Part shown: positions 35,484 to 43,081 of the stretch, one piece after another
How positions within the stretch are numbered: position 1 is the stretch's first letter
Layout: each line of letters opens with the position of its first letter
NCBI RefSeq assembly: GCF_014836635.1
Contig: NZ_JACSQL010000001.1
Coordinates: 62,001 to 126,000 of the forward strand
Length of the DNA: 64,000 bases
Source: Paenibacillus gallinarum
GTDB taxonomy: Bacteria; Bacillota; Bacilli; Paenibacillales; Paenibacillaceae
Direction of reading: 5' to 3'
Notes under the pieces: model-generated
Seen by the model: only the letters and a program-made list of their open reading frames with translations
The model's database searches: none
What the model was told of the DNA's origin: nothing
Made by a program: the position numbers and the translations under genes

Positions 35484-35597
35484 GGTTATTTCCTCCTTTT
35501 GCTCTAAGAGACTTATATGTTCTCAGGATCATATTTAGGATGAATAATGAATAAAATATGGAGTTAATTATTAGATTTAAAGAAACGGTGAGTAAAA

Positions 35598-35657
35598 AAT
35601 AAAAAATCCACCATGAAACAGCATGCAGTAAACATGCTGAATAGCTCATGGTGGATA
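35598..35657 (-). terminator. terminator-like nested hairpin in the fdhF leader
   Basis: Outer arms ATCCACCATGA / TCATGGTGGAT enclose a second stem CAGCATG / CATGCTG. On the minus strand the hairpin is followed by TTTTTTATTTTTT. It lies about 115 bases before the fdhF start, in the fdhF direction, so it may act as an attenuator rather than an operon end. Confidence 0.65.
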
Positions 35658-35712
35658 AAATTAATAGCAGGCCTTGCTAAAAATTCAATCTACTTTTATT
35701 TATTATTTATGT

Positions 35713-35753
35713 AACAATAGAGTTCAAACATTACCTATTCAAACTCCATTGTT
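35713..35753. repeat. inverted repeat in the fdhF leader
   Basis: AACAATAGAGTTCAAA and TTCAAACTCCATTGTT, sixteen-base arms with three mismatches and a 9-base loop. It may pair in RNA upstream of the terminator-like hairpin or bind a regulator. Confidence 0.5.
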
Positions 35754-35822
35754 TCCACATTGATACATTGATTATAGCTCTTTTTGATAAGAATGTTCAA
35801 TAATAGCAATAAATTTTATTAA

Positions 35823-35837
35823 TGAGAATGGTTATCA
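35823..35837. promoter_or_regulatory. Fur-like box
   Basis: TGAGAATGGTTATCA matches the Bacillus 7-1-7 Fur box TGATAATNATTATCA with two differences. PerR and Zur boxes have the same symmetry but fit less well. Confidence 0.4.
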
Positions 35838-35943
35838 AGTTAAATTATGTAATGTAATTTAGAGAAAACATGGGTTAGAATTTGTAAGATAATGGACAAA
35901 AGCAGGCTTTACTAGTACTATTTATCTGCGAAAGTTGAATAAA

Positions 35944-35973
35944 TTGACCAATCTATTTCCTTTAATTTTATAA
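35944..35973 (+). promoter_or_regulatory. sigma-A-type promoter of the MpsC-domain gene
   Basis: TTGACC (35944-35949), 18 bases, TTATAA (35968-35973), 30 bases before the start. Confidence 0.45.
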
Positions 35974-36002
35974 AAGTGTATTGATGATGGGGGATCGTTA
36001 TA

Positions 36003-36350
36003 ATGTCAAAAAAAGTGCATGAATTTAATGACATGATTCGAAAACTACGTAAAGATAAATTTGGAAAAGGACCTGAGCGTATTCATACCGTTTTCGTTGA
36101 GAACATGGCTATTTCCACTTTATACGGTAATCTCACACCTACCGAAAAATTTATTGCGAGTACAGCTGACGGATTGAAAATGGTTCACGCGGCACGCACA
36201 AGTATGATTCAAGATTTGTATAGTGAATCACCTCCAGAAGGCATGGAAGAACTGATAGGCTCAAAGCTGCTCCATTTATTTTCAGACATCAAAATTGATG
36301 AGGACTTTGCTATTTCTGTATTTGTTTTTGAAGACAATATTAGAGAGTAA
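36003..36350 (+). CDS. MpsC-domain (DUF2294) protein
   Basis: 115 residues, cytosolic, starting S-K-K-V-H-E-F-N-D-M-I-R-K-L-R-K-D-K-F-G-K-G-P-E-R-I, then V-E-N-M-A-I-S-T-L-Y-G-N-L-T-P-T-E-K and V-H-A-A-R-T, the DUF2294/MpsC pattern. In Staphylococcus MpsC is named with a sodium-translocating, membrane-potential-generating system, but stand-alone copies next to formate dehydrogenase genes in Bacillales have no proven role. GGGGATCG precedes the ATG. It is the first gene of a plus-strand unit with fdhD and moaA, divergent from fdhF. Confidence 0.8.
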   Translation: MSKKVHEFNDMIRKLRKDKFGKGPERIHTVFVENMAISTLYGNLTPTEKFIASTADGLKMVHAARTSMIQDLYSESPPEGMEELIGSKLLHLFSDIKIDEDFAISVFVFEDNIRE

Positions 36351-36362
36351 AGAGGATGCCGT

Positions 36363-37163
36363 ATGGAAAAAGCAGTAACAAGAGAGGTTACACATGTTGA
36401 AGGTGAACAGATTCAAGTAAGAGAAGATCTTGTAGTTACAGAATATGCGGTCACTGTTAAAATTAATCAACAAGAGTTTGTTACCATGGTTTGTACACCA
36501 GAGTATGTAGAAGATATGGTTATTGGATATTTAGCTTCTGAACGGATCATTCGGAGTTCCACAGATATTGTACAAGTTTGGTATCAAGAAAAAGAAGGTT
36601 TTGTACATGTCAAAACCAAGGGTGTTAATCCTTACTCACAACAAATTCAGAATAAAAGATACATCACCTCTTGCTGTGGTATGAGTCGTCAAGGTTTCGT
36701 TTTTGCTAATGATGCACTCGTAACCAAAAAAATAGAAGATATTCATGTGCGTATTACAACAAATGATTGTTTTCGGTTAATGCGAGATATGCAAGATTCA
36801 GCTGATATTTTCAAAAAAACGGGTGGAGTGCATAATGCATCGCTATGTGATGTGAATGGGATTATACTAAGTCGAATGGATATTGGACGCCATAATGCAC
36901 TTGATAAAATATATGGATATTGCCTGCGAAACAACATTAGTATGAAAGATAAGATCATCGTATTTAGCGGACGAATTTCATCTGAAATTTTACTCAAAGT
37001 ATCTAAAATTGGGTGTGAAATTGTGTTGTCGAAATCAGCTCCAACCGAACTAGCATTGCAATTGGCAGAAGAACTCGGTATTACGACGGTAGGTTTTATT
37101 CGTCAGAATTCCCTTAATATATATACACATAAAGAGCGTATTCTTTTACCTGTAAATGAATAA
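36363..37163 (+). CDS. fdhD: formate dehydrogenase accessory sulfurtransferase FdhD
   Basis: Passes sulfur from a cysteine desulfurase to the molybdenum centre of formate dehydrogenase. The 266 residues show V-C-T-P-E-Y-V-E-D-M-V-I-G-Y-L, the K-T-G-G-V-H-N-A segment and the C-terminal V-S-K-I-G-C-E-I-V-L-S-K-S-A-P-T. The site of the CxxC loop of E. coli FdhD reads SCCGMSRQ (about residue 102): the first Cys is kept and the second is Ser, with an extra Cys before. This looks like a Firmicute variant rather than damage. It lies 12 bases after the MpsC-domain gene. Confidence 0.92.
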   Translation: MEKAVTREVTHVEGEQIQVREDLVVTEYAVTVKINQQEFVTMVCTPEYVEDMVIGYLASERIIRSSTDIVQVWYQEKEGFVHVKTKGVNPYSQQIQNKRYITSCCGMSRQGFVFANDALVTKKIEDIHVRITTNDCFRLMRDMQDSADIFKKTGGVHNASLCDVNGIILSRMDIGRHNALDKIYGYCLRNNISMKDKIIVFSGRISSEILLKVSKIGCEIVLSKSAPTELALQLAEELGITTVGFIRQNSLNIYTHKERILLPVNE

Positions 37164-37191
37164 CTCTTCAAAATGAAAGAAGGAGATTACA

Positions 37192-38208
37192 ATTTCAAAT
37201 CTACAAGACCAACTACATAGACCTCTAAGAGATTTAAGAATTTCCGTGACAGACCGATGTAATTTTCGTTGTCAGTATTGTATGCCTGCCGAGGTATTTG
37301 GTCCAGATTTTGCTTTTTTACCGTCTGATAAAATACTTAGTTTTGAAGAAATCGAACGATTAGTCAAGATTTTCGTCTCATTAGGGGTGAGAAAAGTACG
37401 TATTACGGGCGGGGAGCCTTTACTACGTAAAGATCTGCCTAAGTTAATAGAACGAATTCATCGCATCGCTGGAGTAGAGGAGATTGCCTTAACAACCAAC
37501 GGCACTTTACTAAAAAAATATGCACATGATTTAGCAAAAGCAGGATTATCTCGAGTTTCGGTTAGCTTGGATTCACTAAATGAGGAACGTTTTTTCGAGA
37601 TGAATGGCCATCGGGGCAAAGTGTCAACGGTATTACAAGGAATAGAGAAAGCGGCAGAAGCTGGCTTACTAGTAAAGATCAATATGGTTGTGCAAAAAGG
37701 GAAGAACGAACAAGATATCGTACCTATGGCGAGATTTTTTAAAGAGAAACAGCATATCCTCAGGTTTATTGAATATATGGATGTTGGGAACTCGAATGGT
37801 TGGCGGATGGATGACGTTGTATCTAAGAAAGAAATCATTGACCGGATTAACGAGTTCTCACCTTTGAAACCTACTGATCCTAATTATATAGGGGAAGTGG
37901 CTACGCGTTATCAATATGAAGATGGTCAGGGTGAAATCGGCGTGATCTCCTCTGTAACCGATTCTTTCTGCGGGACTTGTTCGCGTGCACGGATCTCTGC
38001 AGAAGGAAAATTATATACTTGTTTATTTGCAACAGAGGGAACGAATCTACGAGATTTATTACGGTCTGGGGAAGATGATGACTCCATCACCCGGTATATT
38101 TCAGAGGTATGGGCAAATAGAAATGATCGCTATTCCGACGAACGAAATGAAGAGACAATGAGAAAAAGAAAGAACTCAAAAATCGAAATGTCACACATCG
38201 GTGGTTAG
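37192..38208 (+). CDS. moaA: GTP 3',8-cyclase MoaA (apparent ATT start)
   Basis: Radical SAM enzyme for the first step of molybdenum cofactor synthesis. Typical MoaA sequence begins upstream of the first standard start: [20 protein letters not shown] precedes the radical SAM motif CNFRCQYC (about residues 23-30). AAGGAG sits 6 bases before ATT 37192, and no ATG, GTG or TTG lies in frame until GTG 37246, which would cut off the first strand. From ATT the length is 338 residues, normal for MoaA. The second cluster site (FCGTCSRAR, then YTCLF) and terminal GG are intact. It closes the MpsC-fdhD-moaA unit. Confidence 0.9.
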   Translation: MSNLQDQLHRPLRDLRISVTDRCNFRCQYCMPAEVFGPDFAFLPSDKILSFEEIERLVKIFVSLGVRKVRITGGEPLLRKDLPKLIERIHRIAGVEEIALTTNGTLLKKYAHDLAKAGLSRVSVSLDSLNEERFFEMNGHRGKVSTVLQGIEKAAEAGLLVKINMVVQKGKNEQDIVPMARFFKEKQHILRFIEYMDVGNSNGWRMDDVVSKKEIIDRINEFSPLKPTDPNYIGEVATRYQYEDGQGEIGVISSVTDSFCGTCSRARISAEGKLYTCLFATEGTNLRDLLRSGEDDDSITRYISEVWANRNDRYSDERNEETMRKRKNSKIEMSHIGG

Positions 38209-38210
38209 AC

Positions 38211-38246
38211 AAAATAAAAAAGAGAGCAGAAGAATTTCTCTGCTCC
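38211..38246 (-). terminator. terminator of the small minus-strand gene
   Basis: GAGCAGA / TCTGCTC stem followed on the minus strand by TCTTTTTTATTTT. Converges with moaA. Confidence 0.65.
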
Positions 38247-38264
38247 CTCATTATCAATATCTAA

Positions 38265-38522
38265 TTAGCGTTGCAATAACACGACCCCGCTGATTGCAGA
38301 TGTTCTTTTCTTGAAAATGATCTTGAAGCCAACATGCTTATCTAACATACAAGCTAATGAGGTACCAATCCATGCATTGTGTTTTAAACCATATTTACAA
38401 GGCTCAGAACTCCCAATGACACGTACGGAGACGATTCTTTTTGGAGAGCCAGGGATTAGAGGGTTTCTTGCCCAAGTAATTAATACAAGGTCAGGTTGTC
38501 TAGTAGCTTTTATACTTGTCAT
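38265..38522 (-). CDS. hypothetical protein, 85 residues
   Basis: Starts MTSIKATRQPDLVLITWARN and ends KRTSAISGVVLLQR; basic, with four or five predicted strands, no membrane helix. It has a good ribosome site (AGAGGTG, 6 bases before ATG) and its own terminator, so it is likely real. Two cysteines (CKYGLKHNAW and LACML) lack a metal motif. No family recognised. It stands alone between moaA and a gap with degraded sequence. Confidence 0.65.
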   Translation of the reverse strand: MTSIKATRQPDLVLITWARNPLIPGSPKRIVSVRVIGSSEPCKYGLKHNAWIGTSLACMLDKHVGFKIIFKKRTSAISGVVLLQR

Positions 38523-38934
38523 TTAATCACCTCTTTTCTTCTAGTATTCTATATTAAATGCAACTAGAGGAAGAAGTGTGCTAGACAAATCTATTAAAAA
38601 TAAAGAGAATCCATCGAGAATCTATGAATATATCAATTAGTTGTTATACGAAGGAAATATCAATAGAATCAAAAAGGAATGAATTCTGATTGATAGATTA
38701 GGGTTCAAAAGAACCAAATTTATATGAAATTGAATGAAGTGACTCAGATCGGTGTAATGATAAGTAGGGAGAAATAAAGTTCTATATAGTTGGGAAATGA
38801 TCCCGATCTATTTTTCGAAAAAGGTTGACTTTCATTTAGATTAGTAATAAACTTTAGTTAAGCGATTGATAAAAAGTAAGTTACGAACGTCAAGCAATGA
38901 ATTGCCAAGAGGCATGAATGATTAAAATCCCTGA
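38523..38934. other. AT-rich gap without genes
   Basis: About 410 bases with no open frame worth reporting. A TTGACT near 38824 could be a -35 for the remnant that follows, but no good -10 goes with it. The low GC and the dead fragment downstream suggest decayed sequence. Confidence 0.4.
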
Positions 38935-39027
38935 ATGTTAGAGATATGGAATGCAGCTCATTTTCACATCGAAAATAAAGAAGCCATTCGTTATTACTTC
39001 GTCGAACATATGGGATTTGATTTTTAA
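38935..39027 (+). pseudogene. remnant of a VOC-fold dioxygenase (HPPD-like N-terminus)
   Basis: A short frame from ATG 38935 reads MLEIWNAAHFHIENKEAIRY, then Y-F-V-E-H-M-G-F-D-F and stop. The A-A-H-F-H-I-E-N...F-V-E-H-M-G-F-D pattern is like the first strand and helix of 4-hydroxyphenylpyruvate dioxygenase and other VOC proteins. Only 30 residues remain, so it is a broken gene start or a chance match. A true VOC dioxygenase gene follows after 60 bases. Confidence 0.4.
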
Positions 39028-39050
39028 TCATATATCTTAAATTTGTAATA

Positions 39051-39073
39051 CTTTAATTAGAGGTAATTAAAAG
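39051..39073. promoter_or_regulatory. palindrome before mhqO
   Basis: CTTTAATTA, GAGG, TAATTAAAAG: arms of 8 or 9 bases, ending just before the ribosome site. A repressor there would block transcription or translation start of mhqO. The MhqR consensus of Bacillus differs, so the regulator is open. Confidence 0.4.
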
Positions 39074-39086
39074 GCAGGGATAAACA

Positions 39087-40064
39087 ATGAACCATTTAAA
39101 AGGGATTCACCATGTAACAGCAATTACGAGTAACGCTGAGAAAAATTATGAGTTTTTCACTTATGTCCTGGGTATGCGGTTAGTGAAAAAAACAGTAAAC
39201 CAAGATGATATTCAGACGTATCATTTGTTCTTTGCAGATGATAAAGGCAGTGCAGGTACGGATATGACATTCTTTGATTTTCCTGGTATCCCCAAAGGCA
39301 CCCATGGTAATGATGAGATCTACAAATCTTCTTTCCGTGTTCCTACCGACAAAGCGATTGATTATTGGAAAGAACGCTTTGATCGCCTTGGAGTAAGTCA
39401 TTCCGGAATTCAAGAGCTGTTTGGGAAGAAAACATTGTCTTTTGTCGACTTTGATGATCAGCAGTATCAATTGATCTCAGATGAGTTGAACAAAGGGGTT
39501 CCTTCCGGAACGCCATGGCAAAAAGGTCCGATCCCACTAGAGTATGCGATTACAGGACTAGGTCCTATCTTTGTACGCTTCTCCCAGTTTGATTATTTCA
39601 AAGAATTGATGGAGAGAGTGCTTTTGTTTAAAGAAATTGCACAGGAAGGAAATCTTCATTTATTTGAAGGAGGCGAAGGTGGAAATGGAGCCCAGGTTGT
39701 CGTTGAAGACAACACGGAACTCCCGCCAGCTCGTCAAGGATACGGTACGGTTCACCATGCTGCATTCCGGGTTGAGAACCGGGCTGTGCTTGATGAGTGG
39801 ACATCTCGTATGGAAAGCTTCGGCTTTACTACTTCAGGTTATGTAGACCGTCACTTCTTTGAATCCTTGTATGCAAGAGTAACTCCGCAGATTTTGTTTG
39901 AATTTGCAACAGATGGTCCTGGTTTTATGGGGGATGAACCTTATGAAACGCTGGGAGAGAAATTGTCTCTGCCGCCATTCTTGGAATCGCGCCGTGAGCA
40001 AATTGAGCGAGATGTTCGCCCGATCGACACGATGCGCAGCGATAAAGTTTTCAATAAGGAGTAA
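39087..40064 (+). CDS. mhqO: ring-cleaving dioxygenase (MhqO-like, VOC family)
   Basis: 325 residues with two glyoxalase/VOC halves: 3-125 (LKGIHHVTAITSNAEKNYEFFTYVLGMRLVKKTVNQDD; GTDMTFFDFPG) and 150-300 (TVHHAAFRV; SGYVDRHFFESLYARVTPQILFEFATDGPGF). Metal ligands would be the His of GIHHVT or TVHHAAF and the Glu of ILFEFAT. Matches hydroquinone/quinone-stress dioxygenases of the MhqO group in Bacillus. GGCAGGGA precedes the ATG. mhqN-like nitroreductase follows 150 bases later, giving a quinone detoxification pair. Confidence 0.88.
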   Translation: MNHLKGIHHVTAITSNAEKNYEFFTYVLGMRLVKKTVNQDDIQTYHLFFADDKGSAGTDMTFFDFPGIPKGTHGNDEIYKSSFRVPTDKAIDYWKERFDRLGVSHSGIQELFGKKTLSFVDFDDQQYQLISDELNKGVPSGTPWQKGPIPLEYAITGLGPIFVRFSQFDYFKELMERVLLFKEIAQEGNLHLFEGGEGGNGAQVVVEDNTELPPARQGYGTVHHAAFRVENRAVLDEWTSRMESFGFTTSGYVDRHFFESLYARVTPQILFEFATDGPGFMGDEPYETLGEKLSLPPFLESRREQIERDVRPIDTMRSDKVFNKE

Positions 40065-40213
40065 ACTTTATTATTTCGGTCAAACTCGAAATGAGTTGAT
40101 GAAATATTAAAGTAAACTGCAAAGATTTTATCGTTGGAGAATCGATAGACCCTTTACAGGATCCTTTGAAAAATATAAATACATTATATTCAATTAATAG
40201 GAGGAAATTTATT

Positions 40214-40807
40214 ATGAATTTTTTTGAAGCAGTAGAAACACGCCGTTCCGTATATGCACTTAACAAAGAAGTAAAGGTGTCTGACGATCGTATTAAAGAA
40301 ATCGTTGAGCATGCAGTAAAACACGTACCATCTTCATTCAACTCCCAATCCACTCGCGTTGTGGTTCTTTTCAAAGGCGAACACGAAAAATTGTGGGACA
40401 TGACAACAGAAGTACTGAAAGCAGTTATGGGCGATGCAGACTTCTCCGGAACTCAGCAAAAAATGGATATGTTTAAAGGTGCTTATGGTACCGTATTGTT
40501 CTTCGAAGATCAAGCGGTTATAGCTGGCTTGCAAGAAGCATTCCCTGCATATGCAGAGAACTTCCCAATCTGGTCTGAACAAACTTCTGGTATGCACCAA
40601 TTCGCAGTATGGACTGCTTTTGCTACAGAAGGGGTCGGCGCTTCCTTGCAACATTATAACCCACTGGTTGACGAAAGAATTGCTAACGAGTGGAACGTTC
40701 CTGAATCTTGGAAACTTCGTGCTCAAATGCCGTTCGGTGGTATTGCACAACCAGCTGGCGACAAAGAATTCAAATCGCTGGATGAGCGCATTAAATTCTT
40801 CGGCTAA
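40214..40807 (+). CDS. mhqN: nitroreductase family protein (MhqN-like)
   Basis: FMN-dependent NAD(P)H nitro/quinone reductase fold, 197 residues. It opens MNFFEAVETRRSVYALNKEV (flavin-binding R-R-S), contains VPSSFNSQSTRVVVL (S-x-N-x-Q for FMN) and ends with PFGGIAQPAGDKEFKSLDERI. ATG 40214 follows TAGGAGG; a frame upstream has no ribosome site. With mhqO it suggests defence against quinones or electrophiles. A terminator follows. Preferred codons suggest good expression. Confidence 0.87.
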   Translation: MNFFEAVETRRSVYALNKEVKVSDDRIKEIVEHAVKHVPSSFNSQSTRVVVLFKGEHEKLWDMTTEVLKAVMGDADFSGTQQKMDMFKGAYGTVLFFEDQAVIAGLQEAFPAYAENFPIWSEQTSGMHQFAVWTAFATEGVGASLQHYNPLVDERIANEWNVPESWKLRAQMPFGGIAQPAGDKEFKSLDERIKFFG

Positions 40808-40823
40808 GTTTCTACCTAGTTTC

Positions 40824-40866
40824 AGCCATTCCTTTATCTTCGGATGAAGGGATGGCTTTTTATTTG
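40824..40866 (+). terminator. terminator after mhqN
   Basis: AGCCATTCCTTTATC / GATGAAGGGATGGCT with a TTCG loop, followed by TTTTTAT. Confidence 0.85.
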
Positions 40867-40955
40867 TAAACATTTCTACTGCAGGTACTGTTCGTCCACT
40901 ATTCTGCATACATAACTTTATATCTCAAAATGCAGAAAAGAGGGGAGTGGGCGAT

Positions 40956-41225
40956 GTGGAGTGGAGTGTGATCTGGGATCTTATTGACCCGCGTCTAGTT
41001 GGGGTGGTAGCCGCTTGTTGGGTCGTGGGATTTATTCTTAAATCTACGCCGGCTATACCGGATTGGACCATTGTATATTTCGTTGTTATTGTTGCTGTAC
41101 TGCTTACAGTCTGGATGCTGGGCTGGTCTCCGGATTCAGTCGTGCAGGGGATTCTAGCCGGATCTTTCTCTGTATATGGACATCAGGTGGTTAAACAGAC
41201 GCGCAGTATTGGAAGAGAAAATTAG
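40956..41225 (+). CDS. phage-holin-like small membrane protein
   Basis: 89 residues from GTG 40956 (AGGGGA lies 9 bases upstream; a GTG at 40947 overlaps that site). Three hydrophobic stretches: LVGVVAACWVVGFIL, IVYFVVIVAVLLTVWML and a weaker VVQGILAGSFSVYGH. The K-S-T-P-A-I-P-D-W loop and V-Q-G-I-L-A-G pattern fit the holin family with this layout (Phage_holin_5_2). No lysin or phage genes are nearby, so it is a solitary chromosomal copy with unknown role. Confidence 0.7.
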   Translation: MEWSVIWDLIDPRLVGVVAACWVVGFILKSTPAIPDWTIVYFVVIVAVLLTVWMLGWSPDSVVQGILAGSFSVYGHQVVKQTRSIGREN

Positions 41226-41266
41226 GGTAATGGGCTGATAATGAAGCATGAGCAAGATAATATAAC

Positions 41267-41312
41267 AAAAAAACCGTAACCCAGTAGATAAGGGTTACGG
41301 TTTTTTTGTTGA
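41267..41312. terminator. bidirectional terminator
   Basis: Sixteen-base arms AAAAAAACCGTAACCC / GGGTTACGGTTTTTTT. Serves the holin-like gene and the opuA operon. Confidence 0.92.
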
Positions 41313-41335
41313 AATGCTTTTTATAATTAAAAGAT

Positions 41336-43081
41336 TTATTTCAAATCTTCAATGGAGTCGACATCCATGTAAGCTGGAACAGTAAGTCCTGTTTTTGCAC
41401 CTTCCATATTCACACCAACATCTTCGACTTTGTCAATGTAACGATCGTAGTATGCTGCGGAAGTGACAGGCATCCATGCTGCCAGGGTTGCATCCACATC
41501 TCCAGCTGCGACACCAGTCCACATTGGACCCATCTCTACTTGAAGGGAAGTTACATTGTAACCAAGTTCCTCTTCGAGAATATATTCCACGAGATTTGTG
41601 CTTGCGATTTCGGAGTCCCAAGCTACATAGCTAAGTTTTAATGTCTCACCATTCGAAGACCGGAGACCTTTTGTCCACTCAGCGACTTTGTCTTTATGAG
41701 CTTCAGCCCATTCTTTTGCCGCTTGCTGTGGATCGGAGCCGTCCTGGATAGCAATCATCATTTCAGCCATCTCTTCAGCAGTCCAGTTGAAGCGATCCAA
41801 GAACTCGTAGGCTGTCGGATGATCTTCTTTGAGTCCTTTACGGACAATCGTACGAATTTCTTCTGCTTCTCCATAAGATTTAAGCGGATCTTCAAGGAAT
41901 TTCAGATCATATTTGTTGAACATCCAGTGCGGAGTCCAGCCCGTTATGATAATAGGCTCTTCATTCTTCAGTGCTTTCTCCAGCATCGCTGTCATTGCGG
42001 AACTGGAACCTTCCACAAGCGTCCAATCTGTCAGATCATAATCTTCCAGTGCTTGTTTTGTAGAAGTCATGATACCGGCACCAGGGTCAATACCCACAAT
42101 CTGATAATTTACTTCTTCGCCAACTGCGTTGCGTTCTGCACCATCAGCAGCATTATTACCTACAAAATACTGAGAAAAACCAGCGATAAGTACAATAGCT
42201 GTAGCAGCCGAGATCATCCAGATCCGCTGTTTCGAAGTAAAGCGGCTGTGTTTCTTCTTCCCTGGCTTACCTACCAGATTTTGCGAGAAACGGTCGAGCA
42301 CGATCGCGAGTACAACAACGACGAGCCCTGCTTCAAATCCTTTACCAATCTGAAGTTGTCCAACTGCACGGTATACCTCAGCACCAATACCTTGTGCCCC
42401 AATCATTGACGCGATTACGACCATGGATAGTGACAACATAATGGTTTGGTTAACACCACTCATTAGTGTTGGCATGGCTAGCGGAAGCTGCACTTTAAAT
42501 AGCTTCTGAGTTGAAGTTGAACCAAAAGCGTCAGCCGCTTCGACAAGTTCCGTGGACACTTGGCGGATACCAAGATGTGTCATACGAATCGTTGGCGGGA
42601 TGGAGAAAATAACAGATGCAATAACACCCGGTACAACACCCAGACTAAAGAAAGTAACGGCTGGAAGCAGGTATACGAACGCAGGCATCGTCTGCATTAG
42701 ATCGAGGATCGGAGTAACCACTCTTTCCACGCCGCGGCTATACGCCGACAGAATACCAAGGGGTACACCGATCACGACGGATACAATCCCTGACGTTACG
42801 ACGAGTCCCAGTGTATCCATGGATTGCGTCCAGTAACCTAGGTTATAGATGAGCAGGAAGCCAATTACCGTGAATGCGGTAAGTTTCCATTTTCCGAGTA
42901 TATAAGCAAGAACACCAAAAATGATAATAAAAAGAAAAGGGTGGGGCAACAAAAACAGCCCCGAGAAAAATCCGACGACACTTTCGATAATAGTCGAAAT
43001 GACGCCGAAGAATCCGGAGAGTGAGTCATTTAGCCAATTAACTGCGGCATCTGTCCACTCAGCTATGGGTAACTTCGGCAT
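41336..43081 (-). CDS. opuAB: glycine betaine ABC transporter, permease and binding protein fused
   Basis: Imports glycine betaine or proline betaine against osmotic stress. Residues 1-290 are the permease (helices from about 40; EAA loop in EAADAFGSTSTQKLFKVQLPLA), then one more helix and a substrate-binding domain from about 320 to 581 in OpuAC order: VGIDPGAGIM, GWTPHWMFNKYD, YVAWDSEIASTN, MGPMWTG and LAAWMP, with Trp residues of the betaine cage. In B. subtilis OpuAB and OpuAC are separate; the fused form is like Lactococcus OpuABC. ATG 43081 follows AAGGAGG and overlaps opuAA by 23 bases. Confidence 0.93.
   Translation of the reverse strand: MPKLPIAEWTDAAVNWLNDSLSGFFGVISTIIESVVGFFSGLFLLPHPFLFIIIFGVLAYILGKWKLTAFTVIGFLLIYNLGYWTQSMDTLGLVVTSGIVSVVIGVPLGILSAYSRGVERVVTPILDLMQTMPAFVYLLPAVTFFSLGVVPGVIASVIFSIPPTIRMTHLGIRQVSTELVEAADAFGSTSTQKLFKVQLPLAMPTLMSGVNQTIMLSLSMVVIASMIGAQGIGAEVYRAVGQLQIGKGFEAGLVVVVLAIVLDRFSQNLVGKPGKKKHSRFTSKQRIWMISAATAIVLIAGFSQYFVGNNAADGAERNAVGEEVNYQIVGIDPGAGIMTSTKQALEDYDLTDWTLVEGSSSAMTAMLEKALKNEEPIIITGWTPHWMFNKYDLKFLEDPLKSYGEAEEIRTIVRKGLKEDHPTAYEFLDRFNWTAEEMAEMMIAIQDGSDPQQAAKEWAEAHKDKVAEWTKGLRSSNGETLKLSYVAWDSEIASTNLVEYILEEELGYNVTSLQVEMGPMWTGVAAGDVDATLAAWMPVTSAAYYDRYIDKVEDVGVNMEGAKTGLTVPAYMDVDSIEDLK

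Larger units (their letters stand above)
35484..36002. other. divergent regulatory region upstream of fdhF
   Basis: 519 bases, strongly AT-rich, between fdhF and the MpsC-domain gene. It contains a terminator-like double hairpin and a second inverted repeat on the fdhF side, a Fur-like box near the middle, and a promoter toward the plus-strand gene, each listed separately. No open frame is supported. Confidence 0.6.

Noticed and set aside
35598..35657. attC-like integron site
   Set aside because: The nested stems resemble one in outline, but there are no cassette genes or integrase, and the T run marks a terminator.
40956..41225. Prophage remnant around the holin-like gene
   Set aside because: No lysin, capsid, integrase or att repeat nearby; single chromosomal holin-like genes occur in Bacillales.
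41696..42409. 237-codon frame antisense to the opuA binding domain
   Set aside because: Overlaps a clear gene fully; composition is that of a reverse-strand shadow.
41336..43081. Circular permutation of the betaine-binding domain
   Set aside because: The order of the two halves differs from ProX-type proteins but is the normal order for OpuAC.
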